Below the pieces are notes generated by a model that saw only the letters and a program-made list of their open reading frames with translations, had not been told where the DNA came from and searched no databases. This document shows positions 50,767-63,058 of a stretch of DNA of 64,000 bases, in pieces (position 1 is the stretch's first letter; every line of letters starts with the position of its first letter). A program made the position numbers and the translations under genes. Source of the DNA: Ooceraea biroi. Taxonomy: Eukaryota; Arthropoda; Insecta; Hymenoptera; Formicidae. The DNA lies in assembly GCF_003672135.1 (NCBI RefSeq), contig NC_039506.1, positions 2,666,001-2,730,000 on the forward strand, read 5' to 3'.

Positions 50767-52120
50767 TTCAAAAATACTTAAAAACGTCGAAAAGTTATTT
50801 CTATGCTGAGGTGCCAAAATTCAACATTTTTCAGATTGGAATCGCATTTTTTAGACATTTTTAGTTTTTTAGGAATTACAAAAAACGTGGCTCTAAACTG
50901 AAATATTATAATAATATCGGAAATTCTCAAATTTTGGAGTCTGAAAAGTATCTCACGGTAAATTGGTACATCGAATATGGGTTACGGAATTTCCTTGGCC
51001 CACGTGAAGGGTCAAACGTAGATGTGGAGGGTTTTCGGAGACGCGGAGGTAACGGTGCGATGGGCGTAGGAGAAGGAGAAAGGGATGACGGCGGTACGAT
51101 ACAGTACGCCCCTGGCGCACCGACGTAGAAACCATTGAGGCGAGATATACGAGCGAGAGTTTGTTTGCGCTTATGGCCTACGTCTGGAAAAGGGGTGGCA
51201 GCAAAGAAGGAGAGGGAGGGGTTGGCGTTTTATCGAGGCACCCTTATGCCTATTATGCCCTCGCACCCCGCGCCGTCACACTGCGCGGAACCCCCCGCGT
51301 CCACCCTCACCGCGCTTCTCGCTTCTCCACCCGGCTAGTCGGTTTGGCAATCCCCCGCCCGCCTCCCTGCCGGTCGGGTGACGCGGCGTGCGAATTAAAA
51401 CGCCTCATAAATATCTGAAACAAAGGCGGCCGCTTTCGAGGGCGTACGCCGGAAAGATATACGACTGGTTACGATGGTCGCTACCGGGGCGGTTAAGGGA
51501 TCAGAACACGGTGAACGGCGTGAGGGGAGGAGGAGGGGATGCTGCGAGTTGTGCGACGCGGGACGCGCGAGCCTAGGTTTGGCACCCTTCGTAAAAACCC
51601 CGACGTCGAGGAGGGTGGCTCTCCTCCGGGTAGAGGACCCACGAGAGCGCCGCTTCGAAATTCGAGAAATTCCCCGTGAAAAGAGAAAAGCGTGGATTTT
51701 CTTAGTAACGATCAGGCATTGTTCGCCGGACGGCAGTATATCAGCCGCGCATCTAATATGTGAAATCGTCTTAAAATTCGCTCTGCTTTAATCACGCTCC
51801 TCCTTTGTTCTCTTTCTCCTTCTTTTCTTCTCTTCTCTTTTTCTCTGCTTTTCCTCTATCCACTAGAATTCTAGAGAATCTAGAATTGACAGAAATGAGG
51901 CTCGCAGTATCCCACTGCGATATCAGATTTGATGAAAACTTTGCCCCAACATTTCACGTAACATATTTGATTCTCATACGTCTCGCCAATCGAGTTAATA
52001 TAAGTAATAGAGCGTAGCTGGGCGATCGCGCACATGCGCTAAATCTGATATGTAACTCTTACTATGTTACTCCGGTATGTAATTAGAAAATTTTTGCCTC
52101 TCAACCGTGCGAGATTTAAT

Positions 52121-52149
52121 CGTTTTTTCTTCTTCTGTTTTAGGTAAGT
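52121..52149 (+). promoter_or_regulatory. Recursive-splice (ratchet point) site
   Basis: A 3' splice site with a T/C-rich tract (52122-52141) ends in TAG at 52143 and abuts a consensus 5' splice site, GTAAGT, at 52144-52149. In Drosophila, this juxtaposition marks zero-length exons used to remove very long introns in steps. It is the only close match I saw on the + strand of the window. The acceptor uses TAG rather than the more common CAG. Because an exon-like segment with its own donor follows, the site may also work as an ordinary acceptor, as for vertebrate recursive-splice exons. Confidence 0.55.
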
Positions 52150-52275
52150 AGTGGTCTCCGAACGTTTGAAAAGCGAGCGGCTCGGAGCCGCCGCAACGGA
52201 CGGGAGATATGCGCAGCAAGCAGCAACCGAGGCCTTCTTTCCGATGGCCGCAGCAGCGCGGTGATAACCTTACCG
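52144..52275 (+). other. Candidate exon (5' UTR plus start codon) bounded by splice signals
   Basis: The segment starts right after the TTTTAG acceptor at 52138-52143 and runs to a GTAAAT donor at 52276. Its first bases are GTAAGTAG, so the exon start can itself act as a 5' splice site. The 65 untranslated bases are GC-rich, contain no ATG, and include the small palindrome GGCTCGGAGCC. The GT at 52261 (GCGCG then GTGATA) is an alternative donor 15 bases earlier in the same phase; using it would shorten the peptide by five residues. An upstream exon must exist if the acceptor is used, and I could not identify it with confidence. Confidence 0.45.
52209..52275 (+). CDS. Candidate first coding exon of a PRDM3/PRDM16 (hamlet)-like or other NuRD-recruiting zinc-finger regulator
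   Basis: An ATG at 52209 opens 22 codons plus one base before a GT donor at 52276, so the exon would end in phase 1. The peptide begins MRSKQQPRPS, is basic and Gln/Pro-rich, and has no other domain. PRDM3 and PRDM16 proteins start with MRSK followed by a basic run, and that peptide binds RBBP4 of the NuRD complex. FOG, SALL and BCL11 proteins carry a related N-terminal RRKQ..P motif. The start is favoured because the exon has no earlier ATG, because an in-frame TAG lies at 52149-52151, and because a purine sits at -3. A strong acceptor lies 66 bases upstream. If correct, the protein is nuclear and the zinc-finger exons lie beyond this window. The match is only a few residues, so the family call is inference. 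It could also be a non-coding exon or a chance arrangement. Confidence 0.42.
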
Positions 52276-52298
52276 GTAAATATTCATATGTAACATCT

Positions 52299-52332
52299 CA
52301 CGCACGCACGCACGCACGTACGTACGTATGCA
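52299..52332. repeat. Alternating purine-pyrimidine CACG/TACG tract
   Basis: A tetranucleotide tract of CACG units passing into TACG units gives 34 bases of unbroken alternation, beginning 23 bases after the putative donor at 52276. Such tracts favour left-handed (Z) DNA under torsion. Confidence 0.8.
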
Positions 52333-55036
52333 ACTTGTTCTTTATTTTGCATCGTGCGCTTCTCACGTCCCGACGAGAAACCGCTTCCTTGCGCGGCGCG
52401 TAGCGGTATCGCCGCTCGCGGGAAAGAAGCGAGATCGATCGGCGATTAACTGGCGATGATGCATCCGTAACCACGTGGAAATATTAATTTTCCGGCTGTT
52501 GTCAACGTGGCTTTCACCTATCGCTTGTGCTAGAATCTCGAAGTTATCTTAGACGCTTTTGTATAATTTTGTTTTCTTTTTTTGAATCCTTCAAGTAATT
52601 AGATAAAGCGTGTAAAAGAAACATGTGTGTGTATGTGTGTGTGTGGGTGCAATTTTCATTAAGTTCATTAGCGCATTTGCTTTTTATTATTTCGACACTT
52701 GCTGAATGTACATCGTTGTGATTGTGAACATTAGACTTTTACGCATTTGCGAGACGCAATAACGCGAGCAATAATGATTCCGATATTCTCTGATGATCTC
52801 GTGAATCCGTGTAATACCAGGGAACATGTACGTGTTGCGACTCATTAAGCGATTATCGCTTAACGGGGTCTGGTCTAACCGTAAATCGGATATTTACGAC
52901 GGTTATGAACGAGTAACGTGGAGCAAAAGCGATCGGTAACGTGCTGTGGCGATCGATAGGCGCGTCCGAGTATTACAAACGACATTCTGGGCGAGCTGGT
53001 ATCGCGACTGAGGTTTGCTCATGCGTCCTTCGGTTGGACTATCCTTCACGATTATGATGTTCCTAAGTAACGTTCGATCTCCGTCGCCTTGAAGGAACTC
53101 GGTAAATCATGATTTCTGTCTCTCATTTTCCTGCCAACACGCGGATCTACCTGACGCGGTGGTACCCGCTGTCGTTTCTCAGAAAGAAACGCGCAATATT
53201 TATTTTCGACGTGGCCGGCCGGCCGGTCGACAGGTGTATGATTAATTAAAGTCGATTAGATTAAATAAAAAATACCAAAAGATAGTGCAGTGCAGGTACC
53301 TGACGTTATGATACTTTGACATTTTTTACGTGACGTTTACATTGCATCTTGAGCAGCGATCGTCATAATAATGTTGTCCTTTTTATTTAATCATCGAGCG
53401 TCATCGAGTAAATTTTACTGCGCAGAATTCATGAATTTATTGAACAATACATCCGTGATTTATTCTCCAAAGCTCGATTCGTGGTAATTAGGAGATTACG
53501 ATGGTTACCTCTGCGCTGTTGCCGGACGACGCGGGCACGCAATAATAAGTTTATAATCACGATTATCTTGTCATCTTGCATCACTTGCTAGTCTATATTA
53601 TGCGATCTTGTAGCATCAGTGTCTCTGTATGCAGCTGCTCCACCCGATCGTATGATAGATATCTGCCAACGTATCCTGCCTCCTGCCTTCGTCTCAGACT
53701 GCTGTAAGTCTGCAGCAAGACGTTCTACTTACAATATTTTTCCTTTCCCGCGATACTTGGAAATATGTAACCGCAATTAAAAAGATAAGGCAGCTTGATA
53801 AAACTGCATGCTACAAAGAGCACGTTTTATCACAGACAGACAGACATAAAGCAAACGGGAATTATGCCGTGAATGCGCTTTATGCAGTATCAACGCGTAT
53901 CTTCGACGAAAATATATCTTATGAGCAAAATATGGAGTTCTTTACAAATTATAACGAATCAATATATCAGCAAACATTTTATTTACAAGAGATTGGACTC
54001 GCATCGACTATTCAGACACGAACCCAAATATGAAAGTCTCCGGTTCGGAGACGCCGGAATCTCACGATGGGAAAGTGCAATTAGCGGCGCGGAATAAACT
54101 AATAAATCGAACGGTAAATCGAAAGCGGTATTGTGCAATTCGGCCGCTTAGAGACAAGGAAAATCCAAGCCGAACCGAGCAGCTCCGGTCGACTCGTCTC
54201 TCGCTTGCAAATCCAACGTGACGTCGTAGTTCATTACGCCAGGCCAAACGTCGCCTCGGAATGGAGCCGCAAAGCGATAACTTTTCCCGATCTATCCGCG
54301 CCGTGTGAAACGTGTGTAATCAGCTCTGATTTCTCAGATCGCGAGCCATGCCGGAAGTCCGCGAGTTGGCTTAAGACGATCGCTTGTGCAGCTAACGGGT
54401 CTGCGCGTTGGAATCGCCTGTATCGCGCGATTTTTCTCCGTCTTGGAGAACACGCCTCGACGCGCTGAAACGCTTTGAGAAGCCGCGCGATATAAAATAG
54501 TCGCGAAATACACGCGAAACTCACGCTTATTAAGATATTCGATCTCGTGTATCTCCCATACGGCGCGCGCCGTATTTTCGCGGTATTATCATCTGTAATG
54601 CCGGTAATAATGTTGTCCCGGGCGCATTACGTTCATGTGGTCGTTATCGTTTTCCAGCAATTTCAAGCAACCGTCGCGTCACACTCGCGAAACGCACGTA
54701 CGTGTAGGTATGTACGTAACGAAGCATAATAGCGCGGAGGCCCCAGTTCACTCTAAATCAAATTACCGAGGCGGTCTCTGTCCTGTGTCAGTCTCCGGCA
54801 TCGTCCGACTAATTACTTGTAACACGATATTACGCGGTAAATAAATGTCGTGCTCGTAATAAATTTGCTTTGGAAATTTCGGCGCGTTCCCCGGTAAGCG
54901 CGCGGCGTCGCTCAACGTCCCTCGCAGCGAGAAGATCGACGTTGAAAGTCCTAGTTGAAAGAACGCGTCTTTGGCGCCAGGCAGAAAAATATGATTCCGT
55001 CTTCGTTCGCGCATACGTCCGATGCAAATATCCACG

Positions 55037-55070
55037 AGAGAGAAAGAGAAAGAGAGGGAGAAAGAAAACG
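55037..55070. repeat. GA-rich repeat
   Basis: GA/GAAA tract on the + strand. Confidence 0.8.
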
Positions 55071-58000
55071 CGTATCCGCAATAAAGCACGCGACGGTGCA
55101 TATTTTCCGCTTTACGATCCTACGTTATGTTGCTTCTGGTGTATTTTTGTCGCTGACTCTGCGCGAGTTCGACAAGACCTGCAAGGAGATCGCGTCGTCA
55201 GATCCGAAGGGATTTCGTTGCAGCAGTGCCCTCGAAAGTTGCCCGACTTCCTTTACCGGATATAATCTCGACTAATGTAGACCCCGTGGTCGAACTCTTT
55301 GTGAATGCGACCCACGAGGAAATTCCCTGCTGCGAGGGTGAACTTCGCAAAGGGATTCCGTTCGCAGTCCGCTTTTGAGGGAGACGCTCGTCGCGAACGA
55401 GCTTTACAAGAATATCGTTCGGCCCCTTCGCACGCGGAACGCGCGATCGCCATGGCGTGGACACGCGATCGGACGAGATATCTTCACGTCACCGGAAATT
55501 CGGGAGCAATTAAGGGTAAATCATGGTCTTGATGGGATCTTTGCCGATGGATCGCGTTAATTGAAATGCAAAAATTCGAGAAACGATCATAATCACGCGG
55601 CTTTGCGGCATCTGTATATCATTACGCAATGTGGCGTCTCGATCAGGTTCCCCCTTCCCCCTATGCTCCCCCTTGCGCATTATGGTCCCCAATAATTGAT
55701 AAGAGGTACGCACTTTATCCGGTTCGCCGATAAAAAAGCAAATACCATCTGCGAAATTATTTTTGCGGGTATGTATCTCGTTTTAAGAGCGACGGCTTTT
55801 AACTTTCTCCGATCGAATTGCAAACCCGCGAAATTATTTCCGCAGCGGCGTGTTGTCCCTCTCCCGCCGTCCTCGTTACTCGTTCCCCTGCACTTGATAT
55901 TAATTGCCTTCGTGGCGACGCTTTTAAGGAACGCGCCGAACGCACGCACGCGCGACGTATTTAGAATAATAATAACTATCGCGAAAAACGGCAATAAAAC
56001 GAAATGCCGGGCGCCGGAGAATTTACGAGGCGTATCGGGTCCTCCTCGCCGGATCTCGCGGCGCCCCGGAGCGTACGCGTTTAATGGTTAATAATTTCGT
56101 GGAGGCCTCGTCGCCGTCGTAAAAACGGCGTCTTGCGCCAGAAAATTAACGTGCCTTAATCAGCGGAATACATCAAGTGGTGGTACTTGTGAAAAGGCCA
56201 CTCGTGCCCGACCATGCGTTCCGCAATCGAGACAACCATCGTCGTCGTCCTTTTCGTCGGCGGCGGCAATAAATTTCGCACGAAGCGTGTCATCGTGGTC
56301 GCCCCGATAAAAGTTACAAGGACACGATCAGCCGGTTCGGAAACAGTGCCAGGTCTCTCGTTCCAGGTTTACGCCACGATTCGCGTATCCCTCGTCCGCG
56401 CGCGTTCTAGCGGTAACGATGCAGAGATGCACCTGCCTGCCGACGCCGAGTAGATGAGTGTGCGTATGTGCATCTGTGTGTTTGTGCGGGTACGCTCTGC
56501 GTACATGCATGCGACGACTCCGTGAAAATTAGCGACGCCGGCCGGGATTTATTGCCACGTGCTCACCCGCCTGCTCCGGTCGCCTGAAAAAAAGGGGAGA
56601 AAAAATATGGCAACCGCGTGTTCATCGCTCGATTATGGTACATTTACCGGAGCGCGGAAATTCCTCTTTGCTATCGCGCCGCGACCGATTGGGGATTATC
56701 ATCCATCAGCTGGTACTGCAACACGAGCCTTTTCCCGTGGTTAACGCGGTTTTCGGCAGGGAAAACCTGCTGACTGTTACCCCGCGTCACCTCGAAAAGA
56801 TCGTTTTACCTGTAATTTAATATTTTCCAGCGTGCGCACGCCGCGAATGCTCTCACCTGCAATCACGTGCGTTTTACGCGAGCAAAAGTCGTGCGAGACG
56901 TGATTATAATATATTTTGACGATTTTTCAGAAAATTCTTCCGACATGAAATTTTTTCGACGATTTATTTATGCCGATCGTTCTCAATATTACCGATAATT
57001 CGTGCAAAGCGAATAAATAAAACGTGCGTCTCGCCACAAGCCTACGACACACGTGTCATCATTTAATGTCACGTCCTCGTGATTGGCAGCGAGGAAAATT
57101 TTGCGAATTTACCTGCTTGTGTCGCGCCGGAATGAAGATAAATTAATGAAAGCACGGCGAAGGTTTCCTCGGGAAACCGCTGTCAATCTGGCGCGATAAT
57201 TTATATTTCCGTTGATGTAAATCTTCGCGCTTGACAGCTGCGGGCCCAACATAAGCGCGCTCAAGTGGTGCAGTCGCGCTTTCACTTTACAGGAGGCCCA
57301 TTAATTCTAATTTCGCGTCATTGATGGTGATTTTACTTCTCGCCATTTCGTATCTTTCTCGAGTGTCAGTCTCAGCCTGCCCACATTTTACTGCCGACTT
57401 AGGCGCGCTAACGGTTTATATCGAGATCGATAAATTTATTAAACGCCGATACGCGGCTTTTTCCATAAAAAGTCACAGTTCTCCCAATACCACGGGTATT
57501 CTAATATTCGAATTCGTATCTGCACGATACGGAACACCCAAATAAAACTCGTTCGAACACATTCCTCGTAATCTACCACACAAACATCGTTCGACAACAC
57601 ACATTCATTAATCATAAAGACCGCAGAAATAAATTATCTCTCCCATTTCACTTTTATATACCTGCGAAGGACATATCAGCCGCGACTGTTTGAAGGCATA
57701 CGAATCAACGGTTACGGGAAAAATGGAGAATGTTGTCCGCGGGCTCGCGAAGAACGCGCGAGCGGAAGCGGAAGCGGGACTTCTCCTACCTTCGTACGGG
57801 TCGGCACGCGTGCGTGCGACGAACACGGCGGCATCGAAAGACAAGCAAGCTACCCTCCACCCTCGGGCTGGTGATCGTCTCGCTGGGCGATAACCCGTGG
57901 ACGACGTGACAAGTGAAACTCTGTATCCAGCGGTCCGGTCGGCGGGGGATATCGGCGCACGTCTAAATGAACCGTTGTTACCTTCTGCTTTGATTTCAAA

Positions 58001-61000
58001 GAGGACCCCTAACAGCCGAGGAATATTCATTTAAATATCTGTCAATACTCTCGAGCCCGACGCAGCCCGCCGCCGCCTACCCTCGGGACGGACTTATGTG
58101 CTCCGATGCGGCTCTTCGTGTCCTCTTCGTGCGTATGTGTACCCCGTACATGTGTGGGCGTGCACTCTGTCTGATCTCTGTCGCGAGTATAGTCTCGATC
58201 CACTTTTACAAACCTGACCACTCGGGCACCCCTCGCGACTCGGCGTCTACGTCACTCGACTTTCCCGCCAAGTTTTTACATGTTCCGCTATAGGCGGCAG
58301 GCTTCCGATTAATCCGCAGGTCGAATACGCTGTCGATTAGTGATATCTCTAGATAAATAAGACACATATATACATAACATTTAATAAATGTAGAAAAGAC
58401 ATTTTGCACAGAAAAGAGTTTCTTGTTATTATTTCCAGAGGTACAACGTGAAGTGCCTCAATACCAATAATAAATTCATTAATGTTGGAGGATAGAAGGA
58501 GGGAAAGTTTAATATTAAAATAAATACCAGCGTAAATCAGATAAATTTAATTAGTTGTTGCGCAACCGTGTTATTATCATGGCGCTGTAATTAGTGATTG
58601 TATGGAGTCGTAAGTAGTTGATTGCCACGGTTGAATGGACACTGTCGCTTTTTTGCCGAGCGATCTTTTTATTCGCGGCGACATGTGATCATAATCATTA
58701 CCAGATAGGTACAGGTATCATTTCATATGTGAACTACTATTATCTACCAACGAGTCGCCACTTTAGCAACGACATTCGATCAATGTCGCGCACATAGATT
58801 TCACACTCGCGCGTTTCACTCGACATTTTACAAAGCTGTTCACCCTGAAAACTAATCACGATCCAGGAATTAGAGAAATTCACTTTATTAGCTACGTGCA
58901 TCAAGTAATTCACGGAGTAACAATTACATTAACCGAGGAGGAGCGCCGATGTGGTGATAAAATTCGCACACCGAGCTCGCCGTAAACGATACTCCAAGGG
59001 GGAAAGAAAGAGTCGGTTTAATCTGTACATGCAGACAGATGGATATTAAAGCCAGGAGAAGGAACAGGATGGCGCAGAACAGAAGGTAGCGAGAGAAGAG
59101 AGAAGAGAATAGCGAGCGAGACGGCTGCGAAGTGACTGGGTGAAAAGGTGATTTTGCACGACAGGAAGCAGCTTCTCGGCGGGTAGGTGGGTGGACCAGG
59201 ATGGTTAGCATCCTGGCCAGAGGTAGATGGAGCAGCAGCACTTTGCGTGCGTCATTTAAGAGAAGCTTAATGCCGCCGTAAAACGCGCTAACGGCCGACT
59301 CTCGTCGCCCCGCCGTCGTTCTTCCGCTTCTGGTACCCCGAGCGATCGCCTCTTTATCGCGCTTTCGAACTGGTCGTCCTTACTCGCGGCCGAATGATGC
59401 ACCGAGGGGTCTTTAAGGCGATACCGGTCGCGGTAACGTTACCTCACCGTCATTCTCGTTCATCCACGCGGATTTCCGCTATGCGATACCTTCGCCGAGC
59501 CAGGAGCGAACGTGTAATTTCGTGTAACGCACGAGTTGCGCAACGAACGACTAAAGACCGAGTGCGGAGAGCTGTTTTGCATCGTGCCATCGAGTTATTT
59601 TGCACGCCGCGTAGGGTCTTTTCAAGCGCGGCGACGAGTTTGAGCGTGCAGTTTCCGCAGCGGAGCATCATGATGGATCTATCATTGCCGGTATCTGCAA
59701 TTGATCAAGAGCTCATTCATATCGGCAATCCCGGCGTAATAATATTTGCTAACCCTTTGTGGGATGCCTCGCTTTGAAAGCCTCACGAAACAAGCTTGTA
59801 AAGCGATTCGTGTGTCATGCAATTTGCGCATTTGTCCCATATACGCGTAACTGCTGATTCCGCTGCAATATCCGATGTACGGCCGGCTAGATTTCTCTGT
59901 CTCGCGATACTTAAAGTGTTATTTTACATAATCGCCGTAACGCGATTAACGACTGCGACCAGGTGAGATCGCTCGTCTTTCGCCGTAACGCCGCGATACC
60001 CGTTTTCCTTCGGTGTCGTTGTCATTCGCATCGGTTTCCCGTGTTTTACGGTGATCGTAAAGTGTCGCATGTGAGTTTTTATTATTATTACTGGACAAGA
60101 AATGGAGTCCTTTCGCACGGTAACGTCCACCGCCGTGACATCTTCGATTATGACATGAAAATTCGAATCTCATTAGCTGTTGCTCGTAATTTAGAATGAC
60201 CATACGTCAAACGGATACACTGTCGTAATCTCATTTCGCGCTCAATTTAATCAGTTCGAGTCCGCGTTTCGATGTTACCGTGAAGTTACTTAATTTCAAC
60301 CAAACAATCCAAGAAACACTTAGAATACTAAGAATATCATTTTTTTACGATCAACGAACGTAAACATAAAAATTATTCAAACGCATTCAAGGCGACTAAA
60401 AAAATACGTGAATTCAGGTTAAATTGGACGCTAGAAAAGTCTTTCGTGCTCCGCTTCCAGAACTGGAGCGCAAGTGCACGACGCAGGAGATGAAGCGGCA
60501 CGATTTCGGGAGGAAAGCGGCAAGAAAGCAGCGGAACAGGCCCCTCGAGGGTGACATCCGCCGCATCTCCGCCCTCGTTACACAACCCCGGTAGCCCCGG
60601 TAGCGGCATTTTAATCCAACCGACCGACCGACCGACGTCACTTCGCCGCCCCGAATAATCAGCCCGAAATTCGTTGCAGCGCAGGCGGGCGGGCGAATTG
60701 CTGCGAAACGCAACAAAAGAACGAGATATTAGTCGGCCGCGGCTGTGGTTTGTTGGCCGGCGAAGTGGTTGCCAGCGGTGGTGTTCGGGGGTTGCTCGAT
60801 GGGGTTGCAAGTAGTGACTCGGCCGCGCCACGCTCGATCCGATTCTCCTCTCGACTCATCTCGTGCAGCTCGGTTAGCTGCTCGAGCGGGTAAATTAGGC
60901 CGCGCGTCCGTCCGAGGAACTGGCTGTCCTCGTCCTTTAATACTGACGATCGCTTAGATCGGATCGCGATCTCTCGGCGACGGCTGCAGCGGCGACGGCA

Positions 61001-61327
61001 ACCGTTGATTGATTAACAACGTCATCTCCCAGCGAGCGTGGCGGACGCACGGCTCGCCGCGACAGTGATATATCGTTCATTTATTCGAGCATAATGATCC
61101 CGCGCGTTTAATGCGCGATCGCACAATGTCCGTGAGCGACACGGAGCGCGCCGCTCTCGATACACGCGGAATTGGTCTTTGGCGGAAATTAATGTGCGAA
61201 CGATTTGTAAGTAATTCCCGGGGCACGCCGGCGATCCATCGCCCCGTCGCGCTCGTCCGCTCGCGTGCGCTTATTTACACGCGCGCTCTCCGCTCCGAGA
61301 TTGAAACTTTGAGAGCTATCGCAATTA

Positions 61328-61343
61328 CGCGCGCGCGCGCGCC
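61328..61343. repeat. CG dinucleotide run
   Basis: About seven uninterrupted CG units, a classical Z-DNA-forming sequence. Confidence 0.8.
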
Positions 61344-63003
61344 CGCGGTGGGTTGCCTTGTCGGTCTTAATGGAGACCGGGCACTCGCGCGAAGAGCCCA
61401 CCATCGTAGAATTACGTAAGGCGGAATTACTCGGTTAGCAACGGAAAAACTGAATATCGGGACGATTAACCGCGGGGCGCGGCACCGCCACGCTCGGGCG
61501 AGCGCGCGATGGGAAAATCGCGATTTACCGAGCCGAGCGGAAAAATCGATCGCAACGCGCGCGGGCTCTTCACGCACGATCGATTTTCTCATCCCGCGGA
61601 TTATGACGAAACGTCAAACGGCGCGCCGTGTCGCGCGTGAGTCCTTCCATCGAAAGTTCAGGATAATTATCGTGCGGCTTTATGGGTGAGCATTATTACC
61701 AGGAAGCGTTTGGTATCACGAGTCGCGGGGAATTCGCGCGATGACTCGGCCTGACGTTAATGAATTACTACGTTTTCCTTTCTAAATACGCGTATTTGCA
61801 CGGAACACACGGCGACTAAGTTTGCAACTTCGTCGATTACACACGGGTAAGCCGAAAGTGACTGTCGGGAAAGTTTTATGACGCTCTGCCTTTCGTTATA
61901 AAAAAATCCCGAAAGACTGTTAAACCGAGAGATTATAGAGAAATTAAACTGAGATTTCGCGGACGCGCGATATACACACAATGCAAACGCGCAACGCGAT
62001 CTCGTCACGTCGATTATCGAAAATGAAACTGTAAGAAGCACGAAAAAATTCGCGGCTAGACGAATTCGATGAGAACGGAGGACTCGATACGTAGCGCGAT
62101 GCCGGACGCGATATCGAAGCGTACGTCATGATTTCACGATATCACGATCGATAGTATCCGGTGCACTTTTTACTCGCCGGTGGAGTAAGTATGCAGAGAG
62201 TCGTAAGTGCCGACAACTCATATGCATACGCATCGACAGAACATTCACTTATCATCGCTTCATCTGACACGATGCAGGCGCTCGAGCGAGCAGAATCGGT
62301 CGCTGCCACTCGAAAAGCCGATGCTGCCGTTCTGACGGACTGACAAGGCCACATTCGTGCGTCGCTCGCGCGCGCTGCAGATTGGGAAATTTATCGAGGA
62401 CACTTTCATCACGTCGTTTTCTTCAACGCGAGAGAAAGCCAAGATTCTCTCGATGGAGGACTCGCGCGGCGGACGAGATGACGGTCCGCGCCACGTCATT
62501 CTTCCTTGCCTTTCCCGCGCGCGAATTCCACCGACAATAAATGGCCCGCCTTTAAAAATGCGAACCCCTTGAACGCTCGTTATTTGGCGGTTTCATGCTT
62601 GCATCTCGATTACGCGCCTCGCTCTCGCGCGTAACAAGAATTTCACGTGCCGTCATACGCGATCATCTCGCCGCCGCCGGGGGTAAGTCGGCGGCAGAAA
62701 AACGACGACTTCCGGGATAACTCCTGGACACGGTGATTCGCGAACTTCAATTTTAGCGTCCGCGGGAAACCGCGAATGCCAATCGCGCACGCTTGTTTCC
62801 ATGGCTCGAACAGTTCCTAGAGATGCTTTCCGTATATCGCGATGTATCGTAAGCTCGGCAAGCTCCGAAGGTGAAGGCGCGATCAAAGCAACCCCGCTCG
62901 GAACGCGTGGAGCGTACGTGTAATATCTCTGGTCTTGTTGCGCCAGGCCAGGCCAGGAAGTGCGTGTACCCGTCTGCGTTCTGTATAGATAAAAACGAAG
63001 AAC

Positions 63004-63058
63004 CAGAGAGAGAAAGAGAAAGAGAGAAAGATAGACAGAGGGAAAGAGAAAGAGAAGG
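63004..63058. repeat. GA-rich repeat
   Basis: GA/GAAA tract on the + strand near the end of the window. Confidence 0.8.

Larger units (their letters stand above)
50000..52120 (+). other. Intron-like sequence upstream of the 52.1-kb exon
   Basis: No coding segment is visible. It holds the long GA tract (50049-50228), an AT-rich patch with an inverted repeat (50726-50766), a GC-rich stretch near 51.1-51.6 kb and a CT-rich stretch at 51800-51855. If the acceptor at 52143 is real, this is intron preceding it. Confidence 0.4.

Noticed and set aside
56560..56590. Minus-strand acceptor-like TTTTTTTCAG followed by a GTGAGC about 17 bases on
   Set aside because: The implied exon is too short and there is no sign of a minus-strand gene.
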